DNA of 64,000 nt from the NCBI GenBank assembly GCA_029204225.1, contig CM055096.1, positions 74,114,919 to 74,178,918 on the forward strand, read 5' to 3'. Below, piece after piece: positions 1 through 10,886 of the stretch (its first letter is position 1; each line of letters opens with the position of its first letter). The notes beneath the pieces were generated by a model. It made no database searches, was not told the DNA's origin, and was given only the letters and a program-made list of their open reading frames with translations. The stretch comes from Diphasiastrum complanatum. Taxonomy: Eukaryota > Streptophyta > Lycopodiopsida > Lycopodiales > Lycopodiaceae. A program made the position numbers and the translations under genes.

Positions 1-870
1 TAGCTCAGGAATGTCTATCGTCGACCCACTTCAAGACAACGAATCAGAAAAGATGTTGCTGCTACCCAACAACATATCCCAAGAGCGGTTCATCAGTCAA
101 ATCCTCCCAGAAGATCAAGCCGACTGTGCACACAGCCCACAAGGTATACTCCTGAGTCTATCTGTCTTTTAATGTAGGAACCGACGACAGTCAAAGAGTC
201 ACTTAGCCAACCAGACTCTGATCTCTGGAGAGAAGCTATGGACAGAGAGTATTCCTCTCTGATCAAGAATCAGACAGGGTCATTAGTCGAAGCTCCTATT
301 GGCTGCAATATTATTGATTGCAAATGGATCTTTAAGATCAAATATAACGCCAACGGAGCGATTGATCGAAGGAAGGCTAGACTGGTAGCATGAGGATTCA
401 CCCAGATCCCGAATGTCGACTATAGTGAGACTCTTAGTCCAGTCGTCAAACATTTGTCGATCCGAATGCTCCTGTCTTATGCTGCAGCTGTCGACCTTGA
501 AGTACATCAACTTGATGTACAAACAGCCTATCTGAATGGAGTATACAAGAAGATATCTACATGATCCAACTCGAAGGATACGTTCTGGAAGGCATGAAAA
601 ATCATGTCTGTAAATTCCATAAAGCATTGTACGGCTTGAAACAATCTGCCAGAGCTTGGTTTCAGAGGATCAACACATTTCTCATTGAACAAGGATTTCA
701 ACCAAGCACTGCTGATTGCAACGTTTATTCAAAGTCAGTATTGCAATCCTTTATTATCATCACCTTGTACGTTGATGATACGTTGCTCTTCAGCAACAAT
801 GCCAATATGGTCAAGGATTCAAAATAGATGGGCAATCTATCGATCGAGATATACTTTGGCATGTATTACA
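1..870 (+). pseudogene. Ty1/copia RT fragment (decayed)
   Basis: Remnant of a copia polyprotein covering the linker before RT and most of the RT domain. From the first bases one reads a proline/arginine/serine linker (PPRRSSRL), then WREAMD near 226-243, CKWIFKIKY, RRKARLVA, VKHLSIRMLL, QLDVQTAYLNG, LYGLKQSARAW and the catalytic LYVDD near 765-780. It is dead: an in-frame TGA at 391-393, a frameshift near 548-560 and loss of reading after about 827. RNase H and the 3' LTR are absent. It is clearly related to the better copy at 45593-47380, which has the same motif order and similar wording around the linker and first RT block. The left end is cut by the window edge. Confidence 0.9.
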
Positions 871-879
871 TGAGGTTGT

Positions 880-2105
880 TCATAGAGTGATCAAATTCAA
901 TGAATGTCGAGCTGCCAATCATTAAAAGTTGATGCATGTCACCCAAAATAGCTCAAATATAATGCCCAACAAATAATTTTGTGCTTATCATTAAACATAA
1001 TTCATGAAATGATCCAAATTGACCAATTTCAATGTTAAGAGCGTCAAATTGTCCGAGTTCCATCCCTTATCGATGGAAGTGGTTCCTATCACTCGAGATA
1101 GCTGAAATTTGATATTTATCTCTCAAAATAGCGTGAATTCAATGCCTACACACAAAAAAGCTCAATTTTGATCCTCATCTATGGACAAGGCTCATTGAGT
1201 GATTAAATTTGACTAATATCTATTTCGATACATTTAAATTGCTCATGTTTGATCCCTTGTTGATAGAACAGATCCTTAACAAGATATCCCAAATTATAGG
1301 TCACTTGAGATGACTCAATTATGGCCCTTATCGCTTAAGAGTGTTCATTGAGTGATTAAATTAGATGAATCCTAAGCTTTGGACAATTACATAGCTCAAA
1401 TTTTCATGCATATGACTCAAGATAGCTCAACTTTAATGCATAACACGTAATTTTGAACTTTATTTGTTGATATAGCTCATTTTTGTGATCAGATTCAATC
1501 ATTTTAAAGTCTAGGACATTTACATTGCTTGAATTTGATCCCTTATTCAAGAGATAGCTGAAATACAATGTATATCACTCAAGATGGCTCAATTTTGGAC
1601 ATTGCCACTCAAAAATGTCCATTAAATACTGAAATTAGAAGAATCTTGTGTCCAATATATTAAACTAGCACAAATTTGATGTCTACATATTTCAGTTCAA
1701 TGCATATACTACAATTTAGGCTCTAATCACTCTACATGGCTCATCAAGTAATCGAACTCAATATCTCTCAATTTTAGAGCATTGAGGTTGCTTGAGTTCT
1801 ATCTCTCATTGATGCAATTGGTTCTTATCACTTTAGATAGCTCATATTGATGTCTACATCACTGAAAATAGGCCAATTACCTCTTCAAATTCTATTTGAA
1901 CATCTACTACAAATTCAAACTATGACAATGAATGATGAATCCCTTGGGATCACTCAATTTTGGTCCCTATTGCTCAAGAATGATGAAATTAGATGATACT
2001 TGAGCTTAGGATAATCACATACCTCAAATTTCATCCATATGATAGCTCAAATTTAATGCGTACCATGTAATTTTGACTTTTATTAGTTACATGGCTTGTT
2101 GAGTA
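880..2105. repeat. Diverged AT-rich tandem array
   Basis: No coding signal. The stretch is built from recurring phrases such as ACTCAAGATAGCTCAA, GATCCCTTATTGATG and TCAAATTTGATG. A longer unit can be followed by the phrase ending in GATCCCTTAT or its variants, near 1065, 1245, 1545 and 1795, giving irregular units of roughly 180-300 bp. A further block at 1355-1500 recurs at 1980-2105. Divergence between units is high, so this is an old tandem or satellite-like array. Confidence 0.6.
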
Positions 2106-2924
2106 CAGTGGGTATTTCCCATCTACCTTCAATCCTGGATCCAAGCACATTAAGCATCAAAGGAGATGAAGAGGATTAACATGTTGTCACGCGGAGATTT
2201 GTTCCCATGGGAGCGATAGTCATTTGATCAAAAATGAACCTTAAAAAAAAATTTAATTACTGATTAAACGGCTCACCAGAGCCGTGGCCAAAATTTTTTG
2301 AGAAGCGTATGGTTCTCAGAATCGTGGTGAACCGTCCACGGTTCATTAATTCTATGGTTCTACCGGAAGTCACTACCTGTAGCAGTTAGAAGATGAAATT
2401 GAAATCATAACAGCTAGAAAAATTAAAAAAACTCTATTCCAAGGTACCATTTTTTAGCATTATGATGATGTAAATGTACACGGGTAAATCAAGAGAGAGC
2501 CATAGATGAGGAGCTGGAGCTGCAAATGGAAATTATGCTGGAGCTAGCGATGGAGATGGAGACTCAAGTTTATGCTGGATCTAGAGATGGAGTTTATGCA
2601 CCTGGAGCTGGAGAAAATTGCATTTATGTTTTTTATGTATCTTCTTGTATGTGTTTATGTTCAGAGCGCCCATCACCCGTAGGCTGGGAGCTCTTTCACC
2701 CTCATATGTTTACAACATCAAAAAAAGCATAGGCATGTGCGTGCAATGGCCTCTCCCGTGTACAAACCTCTGTAAATGATGTTAAGTAATATTGATGGTT
2801 ATGTTTTCTATTTGTTCGTGCATGTGTTCATGTCAAAGTGAGGGCAATGCTTGACAAATGGAGTCATTGACAATGCAATACTTCCAATGGTATCGGGTGG
2901 TAATCACTTGATAGCATGGGTACA
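2106..2924. other. Intergenic, no gene recognised
   Basis: AT-rich DNA with no supported gene. It contains a perfect short hairpin at 2328-2345 (8-bp arms TGAACCGT/ACGGTTCA, 2-bp loop) and a purine-rich GGAGCTGGAGATGGAG-like stretch at 2508-2620 with imperfect repetition. The only ORF of any size (2526-2732) shows no domain and probably reflects that repetition. Confidence 0.4.
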
Positions 2925-3640
2925 TTCATTAGGTATGCATGTGTATGTTCCATGACCATTTGCCTCTACTCAAGTTAACACCTTTGAGAATAAACATCTC
3001 TAGACATAAGTTTCTCCAACACTCTTCCTTAAAGTTCATAATTTGGTAGGCTAGGTGCATACAATAGACATGCATGTGTATAGTCCATGATCATAGGCCA
3101 CCGAATTGCACACTACTATTCTGCTACGACTATAATCTGCCAATCTATGACCTATAGAGATGTATAGATCTAAACTTTGCCACTTTTGTAGTTCTATCTA
3201 AGTATAGCGCTCCTTATACTTGAGTTAATGTTTTAAACATTTCATTGTGTTAAACGTTTTAAGCAATAGCCGATTACTCGTATCAGACACATTTTTTTAC
3301 AAGAGTATCTCTGATTAGAAATCGAACTCAAGTCGGAATGTTCTTTTCGAAAAAACTTTACATGGCTCAATTATCCTCCTTTGTTGTCCCATTATCATAT
3401 TTTGAATTCTATACAACATGTACATCGGGATAAAGCATGCATGAGTATGCTCCATGACAATCTGCTCCTAGAATCATGGACTTGGAATTTGGTGATCAGA
3501 CCATTGCTCCCAAACTTTCAATCCAAGTTCTAACTCCACCGGAGGTTTGACCACTTGGCAGTAACCAAGTTAGCACATTTAAGGTTAAACATCTCCAAGT
3601 GTTAGTTTCTCGAATACTCTTCCTTGAAGTTCATTCTCGT
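2925..3640. repeat. Duplicated intergenic blocks
   Basis: Two related blocks lie about 590 bp apart. The first, near 2931-3041, runs from a GCATGTGTATGTTCCATGA phrase through a TTAACACCTTTGAG..AAACATCTC phrase to ACTCTTCCTTAAAGTTCAT. The second, near 3432-3640, shows the same order with substitutions and an insertion. The first phrase recurs a third time near 3067. No coding potential was found. This is probably an old local duplication of a transposon or LTR fragment. Confidence 0.5.
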
Positions 3641-3825
3641 AGTGCAAGTATTGTTTTTGAATAAAATGTAGTAACGACTATGGAGTTTGTATCGGTTGTC
3701 CTAAAGTACATATGCATCCGCTAATTTTGTAGATGTCAAGTGAATCAAGACCTGGTCTTTGAAGATGCACATGCAACTACAAGTGCAAACACTCACCTCT
3801 CGGTGTTGAATACGTATTCGATCGT

Positions 3826-4374
3826 GTGTACTATCTTCATTGTCATCAAGATGCACTTGGAAAAGTCCACCCTAGTGTAAGGCATGAAATCGGAGAGGCA
3901 TCAGAGATGTTGCAAACATCTCAATCAAGACATTCAACTGCAAATACCCAATGGCAAACAAGAAAAGTGACATGCAATTGCAAGTCTTATTGCACAGGTG
4001 GAAGATTGGTTCATCCAGCTACTTTCGCCAGACACAAATTGTTCCAAACAAGGTATGACAATATTATTACCAAATGGGGATTTCCAATAGAATCCAATGT
4101 CAATACAGAGACCTTCATGAGTCAAGATCATAACAACATTGTGTATGACGAAGTACTCCATGGGGACACAACTAATGAGGATGTCTCACATGAGATTCCT
4201 CAATGCTATAGGGAACACCAGAAGACCTATCTCTAGAGGACAAAATACTAGAAAGATGTATTGAGATGCAGGCATTGTGGGATAAATATCAAACACCCAT
4301 ACAATTTCAGGATGAAATGTTACGACTTCTTTTCGGGAACATGGTTGGGTCAAAGGATGCCACAAATGCAAATT
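3826..4374 (+). pseudogene. ORF with CxCx3C..H motif, frameshifted
   Basis: A 136-codon ORF (3826-4236) carries a Cys/His cluster (VTCNCKSYCTGGRLVHPATF, then RH). Past its stop, reading continues in another frame as an acidic/hydrophobic stretch (LSLEDKILERC to LLFGNMVG) up to a stop at 4372-4374. The Cys/His cluster is reminiscent of the short N-terminal C-x-C motif before TNP2 transposases, compare CTCIKCDG in the copy at 51039. No TNP2 core follows, so the assignment is weak. It lies 0.45 kb upstream of the multi-exon model at 4819-8593 and could be its damaged 5' part. Confidence 0.3.
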
Positions 4375-4818
4375 AAGAACAAAACCATTCTTGCCAAACT
4401 TTTGGTCCAACTTCCAACCATGTGGAATGGGGATTTGAATGGAGTCAAGATTCCAATATCTTGGAAACAATTAATAAACACATATGTTGGGTTAGAAATA
4501 CATGATGTGCAACGCTTTCGAGGTAGGAAATAGTCCACATAGTGCTTAGGTCTTTCAACCCAGCAAAGAAGATAACTATGTCGGTGATGTATTGCATTGT
4601 CTCTGCCAAGCAGACTCTCGTCAAAAGAGGACTTTGAAATGTGATTGTCCATCTAGCTATGAGAAATGTGCATGGAATGCAAAATGCCTAGAAAAGACAT
4701 GATTACATTTGAGTATGCTCCAATTTCCACCCAACTGTATGTTAAAGATAAAACAGATTAAAAGAACTAGCACAATGCTATTGTTAGAAATAGCATTGCT
4801 GGATCATTATTTCATTCA

Positions 4819-7800
4819 TTGTCAACAATCACAAATGTGCTTTTCAACATGAATTCATTTTCATGTTTGAGTATAATGTTTGGTGGTCTAATGATTCAAA
4901 CATATGCAGGTTATTTAGCAATATTAGTTATGGAAGGTTACACACAAGACGATACTGAAAAGATTTTGAAGATTTTGTCGTCGGCCCAATGTAAACCATT
5001 GGTGCAATCTATTCTCAACAATGATTATACTAGGATGCAAAATCATGTGATTGGAGTGAATGATGCAGAAGGAATAAATTCCATCACAAAAATGCAAGCT
5101 CCAATCGTTCATCCTAGTGGTCACAAGATGTGCATGATTGATATACCAACTTATGACCAAATATTTTGTCCTCCCAAAAGAAAAAGTCGTGATGACAACA
5201 AGTTATATGGTCAAAAATTGTTGGCCAAACATTTTAGTGACCAGCATTCCATATATCTTTCTAATCTCCAAGTAGTTCGCACATGGTTGAAAAATTCTGA
5301 AATTATTGATTTTGATAACATGGATCTTCGACATAATAAAGAGCATCAAGATCAAGTGAAGAATCTTATTTTCAATAGGATTCAAGAGATAAAGCCCCTA
5401 AACTTTTCGGGTGCAAGTTACATTTGGAGATCCAAGGATATATATTCTTGGATTCTGGTGTCGATTCAATCGAAAAGAAAGAATTTAAAAAAGAAGGTGA
5501 ATGGTAATAAGATTTCAAGAAAGTCATCAGCCGATGTCATGCCACAGGTTAGTTAACTTATTTCAGTGTTTTTATTTCAACATTTGTATGTTTTTTTGTC
5601 TCATGAAGTTTTTTGATATACGTTACAAATGATCATTTGATAATTTAATACATTCAAATTGTAGTCGATGTTCTTGCAGCATGTTGAATTCAAGACCCAA
5701 GATGGGGTTTCACCATTTATGAACGAGAGCTTGCAAGACAAGATAAGTTTTTTGGTTATGTCTTAGCATTTTTGTTTGTCAACAAGCTTAATAGATGATC
5801 AGATTCAATTAATGTTACATAGAAAAATTTTCAGCCCTTCGCTATAATCAATGCTTGGATAATGGCACAAAATTTTCAGCCCCTCTCTCTCTTTCTCTCT
5901 CTCTCCAAGCTGTACCACAACGATTCTGCTGCTGCACCCTCCTATCAGATGGATTGCGGCCAGCAAGTATCATATTGTTTTTAATTTAAAAAACACGTTC
6001 CGACCCAATACGTTTCGGAACGTCTGGAATGGAATGTATTGTACATTCCAGGCCTTTTGGGCTAGAACGGATATCTAAGCAAGTAAGCATTTGATAATTC
6101 TACATATGCAATATTGGTTTACTTCATGAAAATAAAGTTTTCAATTTATGGTTGTATGTAATGTTTAAGTAATGAGGGAGAATGGATCTCACTTGAACAT
6201 CATGCAGCATTTAGAAGTTGAGCTAGAGCCGAAGCTGCTCTTTGGAGAAGCATATAAGCAATCTCTTGACAAGATCCCTCATGACAAGTTAAGTTTTTTG
6301 GTTATGTCTTAGCATTTTTGTTTGTCAACAAGCTTAATAGATGATCAAATTCAATTAATGTTACGTAGAAAAAATTTCAACCCTTCGCTATAATCAATGC
6401 TTGGATAATGGCACAAAATTTTCAGCCCCTCTCTCTCTTTCTCTTTCTCTCTCTCCAAGTTGTACCACAACGATTCTGCTGCTGCACCCTCCTATCAGAT
6501 GGATCGCGGCCAGCAAGTGTCATGTTTCTTTTTAATTTAAAAAACACTTTCCGACCCAGTACATTCCAGAACGTCTGGAATGGAATGTATTGTACATTCC
6601 ATGCCTTTTGGGTTAGAACGGGTATCTAAGCAAGTAAGCATTTGATAATTCTACATATGCAATATTGGTGTACTTCATGAAAGTAATATTTTCAATTTAT
6701 GGTTGTATGTAATGTTTAAGTAATGAAGGAGAATGGCTCTCACTTGAACATTGTGCAGCATTTAGAAGTTGAGCTAGAGCCAGAGCTGATCTTTGGAGAA
6801 GCATATAAACAATCTCTCGACAAGATCTCTCATGACAAGGTAAGTTTTTTCTAGTTTTGCATCACTACTTCATTTGTTTTTAGACAAAAAACTTAGATGC
6901 AAGCAAGTGTATCAAATGTGTATTTATTTGATTTCACATATACAAAATCAGTTTACATAATGAAAGTGTACATATTTTGCACTTTATAATACTACTTTCA
7001 AACAAAGTTGAATCTAGTCTTACATGTGTGAGAACATTCCAAGGGTTTATCTTGAAAAACCATACACCGCAATCGATTGAATACTTTAGACAAGTAGATA
7101 TCTGAGTTACAAATAAATTAATCCATTCTTAAAAGTTTGTCCAAAATGTTGTGATTTTTTTTTGGAACAAGTGTTTGGTTAATTATGTCACTTCTAAAAG
7201 TGATTGCATGGAGTCGAATATGTCAGCTTTTTAGGTACATTAATATTATTACATTTATGTTTTTTGATGCAGGAAATGAATATTGATGATGTGCAGAGGT
7301 TTCCTAGCCATATGACATTCCTGGAACTATTGAATGACGACTCTTCCAAAGATGAGATTGTTTCCACACACATTGAATTGTCCACCCAAGTTCAGTTTCA
7401 AAATTACACTTTCTAATTGATTTAAAAATAAATTTGATTGATATATTATCGTTATTAAATTTTGAAAGGTATGCATGATCATCTTTTATCTAAGAAGCAC
7501 TTTTGGTACACGTTATGTATATACCTTTATAGTGTGTTTTTTTTCTTTTTCAGATGAGCTCAAAAATGATGACGATGTTGAGAGAAAAAAGATTTCGTGA
7601 GATTACCAAAAGATCACATAAAGTGAAAAAATTCAAGGTAACAAGAACTTTTGTTTGAATAATCTTGATATTATGATTCAAATGTATTGCTTTCAAAATA
7701 TTGTGCATCAAATTTATTTTGTAGAGCTTGTGTAAATCTTTGAATAGTAAGTGGCTTTGGTTGAAATATTACTTCATGGTTTGAATTTTATTCTAAGTGT

Positions 7801-8593
7801 GTATTTTGTAGGTGAATCACAACATGATTCACAGTGTGAAAAACCAGAATTTTGATGTTGCCAAAAATTTGTACGGTTCCAAAAAGGTCAAGGTATTTTT
7901 AAGTTCTAGGTGCATCTTCAGATTTCTTTCTTCTACATGTTTATAGATTGTAATTTACATACTTTCTTTCAAAAATAATTTTGTCATTCATCAAAATCAT
8001 GACATGTGATTTATTATAATGTTCAGGTTATTAAACATGTGTCATGCTTACAGTTTTTTAAGAATTTCAGATTAAAGTCTTGTAGAGTACGTATATTTAT
8101 CAAATAGACCATTTCGTATGTGTGTTTCAACTTGATTTGAAATTATGTCGTTTGTTTTTGGATAACAGGCCCTCCATGAGCTTGATTATGGCTCTAAAAT
8201 TCAGAATACAAGTAATCAACCAATGGTATGAAATATTAAAATGTTTGACAAGTTGCTCCTTTCTAGAATCATAATCAATATTGTGTTTCGACAATTAATT
8301 TCAATGTGATTGTTTTGTAGGTGGGCGAGCCAGAAATATGTGAACAAGATCAAGAGATTGTTTTGATGAAGTTTTTTAATGTCAAGACGATAAATGAGCT
8401 TTATAGAAATCTTGGCAACTACTATTCATCAATCAAGTTGTCAAGCAATCTAGTTTGTGATACCCATATGAGCAATCGTAGCTCAGTTGATGTGAGATTA
8501 AGTATTGTGAATTATCTTCTAAAAGAAAAAAAAGGTCATGTTGCAGAAACACATACCTGGACAGCTACTGTTAAAAGACATCCATGTATGTGA
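4819..8593 (+). CDS. Multi-exon gene model, unknown function
   Basis: I do not recognise the product. The model rests on a chain of ORF pieces that all join in phase 0. Exon 4819-5547 (donor GTTAGT) encodes a 243-residue piece ending in a Lys-rich tail. Candidate exon 5680-5742 is followed by paralogous exons 6208-6288 and 6759-6839. Then come exons starting at 7273, and 7554-7637, 7812-7892, 8169-8225 and 8321-8593 (TGA stop). Most have an AG acceptor and a GT donor. The products are short, Lys/Asp-rich and mostly charged, with no membrane segment. Three problems argue for decay or wrong joins: exon 5680-5742 is followed by ATAAGT, exon 6208-6288 by TTAAGT, and the exon at 7273 lacks a good donor. 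A second ORF of a CACTA-like element is a guess based on the repeats at 8945-9375. The start at 4819 is arbitrary. Confidence 0.4.
5743..6840 (+). repeat. ~550-bp tandem duplication with an exon
   Basis: Two consecutive units, 5743-6288 and 6289-6839, are nearly identical. Each begins in a TAAGTTTTTTGG phrase, runs through a CT-rich tract, a palindromic segment and a TTTATGGTTGTATG phrase, and ends in an 81-bp exon (HLEVELEP.. to ..HDK). Each unit is 546-551 bp. Only the second unit ends in a canonical donor (AAG|GTAAGT at 6840). The first ends AAG|TTAAGT, and the related exon upstream ends AAG|ATAAGT. Divergence of a few percent suggests a fairly recent duplication. Confidence 0.85.
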
Positions 8594-8944
8594 GTAGACG
8601 TTCTTTTAAGAATTTTTTTCGTGAAGACATGTTTTTGCAAGACGAATTTGACATTGATCAGAGATAGTGTGCGATAGAGAGTTGACTTTAACAAAGGGCT
8701 TTTGTTTAGAGATTTTTAATTTAATCGGGCATATTTTTTGCAATACAATGTATTTATATCGAATGCTTTCTGAAAGGTTGTAATGACATAGTTGTGTTGG
8801 TTTCACTTTAAAATGTAGCTATTTTTTTAGGTACAAGTTGGATTTTAGCATTCAATAGAGGTTGAATCTTGGTTCTCTAATCATATATATTTGTTTTGTA
8901 TCTTTGATATTTTTTGTACATAGATAAATATTTTCTATGAAGTT
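8594..8944. other. AT-rich spacer
   Basis: T-rich sequence after the stop of the multi-exon model. No gene or repeat was recognised apart from the first weak TAGGAAA-like word at its right edge. It could be a 3' untranslated region. Confidence 0.3.
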
Positions 8945-9380
8945 TTGTTTATAGGAAAGTCTGATTTTCTGGTTAAATATTTCTTATTAAGTTTTCTATA
9001 TAGGACAAGTCTAATTTTCTATATAGGAAAGTCTAATTTTCTGGTTTCTTGTTTCTTATGTAGGAAAAAGAAGTTCTTGTCTAGGAATCTAGACATTGCT
9101 TTTCCAAGATTGTCAAAGTAGGAAACTGTTGCATTTTTCCTAGATTTCACTAGGAAAGATCTGTTTTTTCCTATCTAGAAACATGTCATAAGTTTTCTAT
9201 ATAGGAAAGTGTGATTTTGTGGTTTGTGTTTCTTATGTAGGAAAAATATTTCCTGTCTAGGAATCTAAAATGTTGCTTTTCCTAGATTGTCAAAGTAGGA
9301 AACGTTGCACTTTCCTAGTTGAATGCAACTAGGAAATATCTCTTTTTTTCCTATCTAGAAACATGTCATATTTTTCTTGT
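8945..9380 (+). repeat. TAGGAAA/TTTCCTA repeat cluster
   Basis: The heptamer TAGGAAA and its complement TTTCCTA recur many times in both orientations within about 430 bp. On top of this a ~179-bp block is duplicated: ATATAGGAAAGT at 9021 and 9199, and CTATCTAGAAACATGTCATA at 9171 and 9351. Dense short motifs in both orientations are typical of subterminal regions of CACTA (En/Spm) elements, where the TNPA-type protein binds. The cluster ends in TTTTTCTTGTG (9371-9381), which partly resembles the inverted CACTACAAGAAAA terminus, but no true TAGTG end or target duplication is seen. Confidence 0.5.
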
Positions 9381-9951
9381 GCAGGAGAGCAGACAACTTG
9401 ACAAGAAAGGCTCGGGATAAGGAGATTCTGAGAATCCAAAAGGGACAAGCAGTATGGTACTCTATCATACAGCGGCCCATGTGGCATGGCCCATGGCTGA
9501 ACACAAATGTTTTTGTAATATGTATGCTCAATCCTATTGACTCTTAACTTGATGACAGATGTAAACAATGCCTTGCCCACTACGTAGAGCCTAGCAACTA
9601 CCAACAACAATATTAATCCAGGAAGGCAGGCAGGTCAGGTTCGTATCATTTCATCACTGATCCCTGAGCAAGAAGGACAGGATTCAGAAGATTCTGAAAA
9701 TCGAGAAAGAACGAGCTCTATCTCACTCTATGATAAAGTCCACGAGAAACACAATGGTGTGGTGTGCACTGTAGCACGATGATAATGTGCCTGCATGATA
9801 TGTTGGTGTCCCGTGAACGGGACATCAACTGACAATGTTAACTACCCATTTTCACTACCCTTTTTCTGACACGAGTGAGTATGTGTGATTGGTCATTCGA
9901 AGAAACCAGAAGATCCTTGCATTCAAAACATGTTCTAGCAATGCTGCAGAG
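9381..9951. other. Unassigned spacer before copia gag
   Basis: No gene was recognised. Two segments (9410-9480 and 9660-9735) share an AAGGA..GATTC..GA..ATC pattern and may be an old duplication. A short palindrome, GTCCCGTGAACGGGAC, lies near 9808-9823. The stretch could contain the 5' LTR and leader of the following copia element, but I found no initiator-tRNA primer site, so I do not call an LTR. Confidence 0.3.
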
Positions 9952-10859
9952 ATGTCGATCGAAAACAAGATGATGGATCGCTTGGAAGGAGACAACTATG
10001 GATCGTGGAGCTGGAAGATGAAGATCATGCTCAAAGACAGAGGTTTTTGGGGTGTGGTTTCAGGGACTGAGGTCGTTGAGCTGGACCAAGAAGGTCAGTC
10101 GAAGAATGCTCAGCAGGTGGATTTGATCGCGATCAAGGAATCGAAGGCGCACATGCTAATGTGCATGAGCCTTGGAGATGCGGCCATATCTCTAGTAAGA
10201 GATCAAGAGACTGCGAAGGGAGTATGGGATACGCTTCAGAAGAGCTTCCAGGCCAGAGGATTTTCGAGCATTTTGATGTTGCAAAGACAGCTTTCAACAA
10301 TCAAGATGGGGGAGACGGACTCCATGCGCGATGACATTGAGAATATAAAGGATATCAGGTGGCAGTTGTGGGCCGAAGGAGCTGTCATTGACAAACAGCA
10401 GCTTATCTACACGATAATCACCAGCTTACCCTCAGTTATGATCCACTAGTCATGATGCTAGACGGATTCAAGGACAAGCTTGATATGGAATTCATAACCA
10501 GGAAATTGATTCAAGAAGAAGGTAGGAGAAGAATCAACCCCACGCAGGACGAAATGGCATTGCTGAGTGGGTTCAAGAAGATGAACATAAAGGGTGCCAG
10601 AAGCAACGGTGAAGGAAGCTAGGCTAATCAGTTCAACAAAGAATCGAAGAAGAAGGTCTGGCAGGACAAGTCTGAGAAGAATTGCTACTACTGCGATCAC
10701 CCAGGACACTTCGTGAGAGACTGCAACAAGAAGAAGGCTGATCTTCAGAGGAGAGCGACAAATCAAGTCAATATCGTAGACGAAGTCGCCGACATTGCAG
10801 ATGCCTTTGCTATGATGGCCGACGATAGCTGGAGCATCTGCACGGGAGGATTGTATCAA
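9952..10859 (+). pseudogene. Ty1/copia gag, frameshifted
   Basis: Gag portion of a copia polyprotein, the RNA-binding particle protein. The ATG at 9952 is preferred over the upstream 9889 start because MSIENKMMDRLEGDNYGSW is the usual gag opening. A UBN2-type gag domain follows (YGSWSWKMKIML; VWDTLQKSF; ITSLPS) up to a frameshift near 10435. Reading then resumes in another frame with FKDKL and LIQEEGRR, an in-frame TAG near 10620, and an intact CCHC zinc knuckle (CYYCDHPGHFVRDC) near 10683-10724. The protease active-site segment is missing: the sequence goes from ADDSW to an unrelated tail and a stop at 10859. Without protease and RT this copy cannot move itself. Confidence 0.85.
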
Positions 10860-10886
10860 TTGTAGGGAGGTGCTGAGGAAAGATTA

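Noticed and set aside
2526-2732. 68-codon ORF
   Set aside because: Glu/Met/Leu repeats from a purine-rich low-complexity stretch; no domain.
9371-9381. True CACTA 3' terminus
   Set aside because: TTTTTCTTGTG resembles it but lacks TAGTG and no 3-bp target duplication or 5' partner was found.
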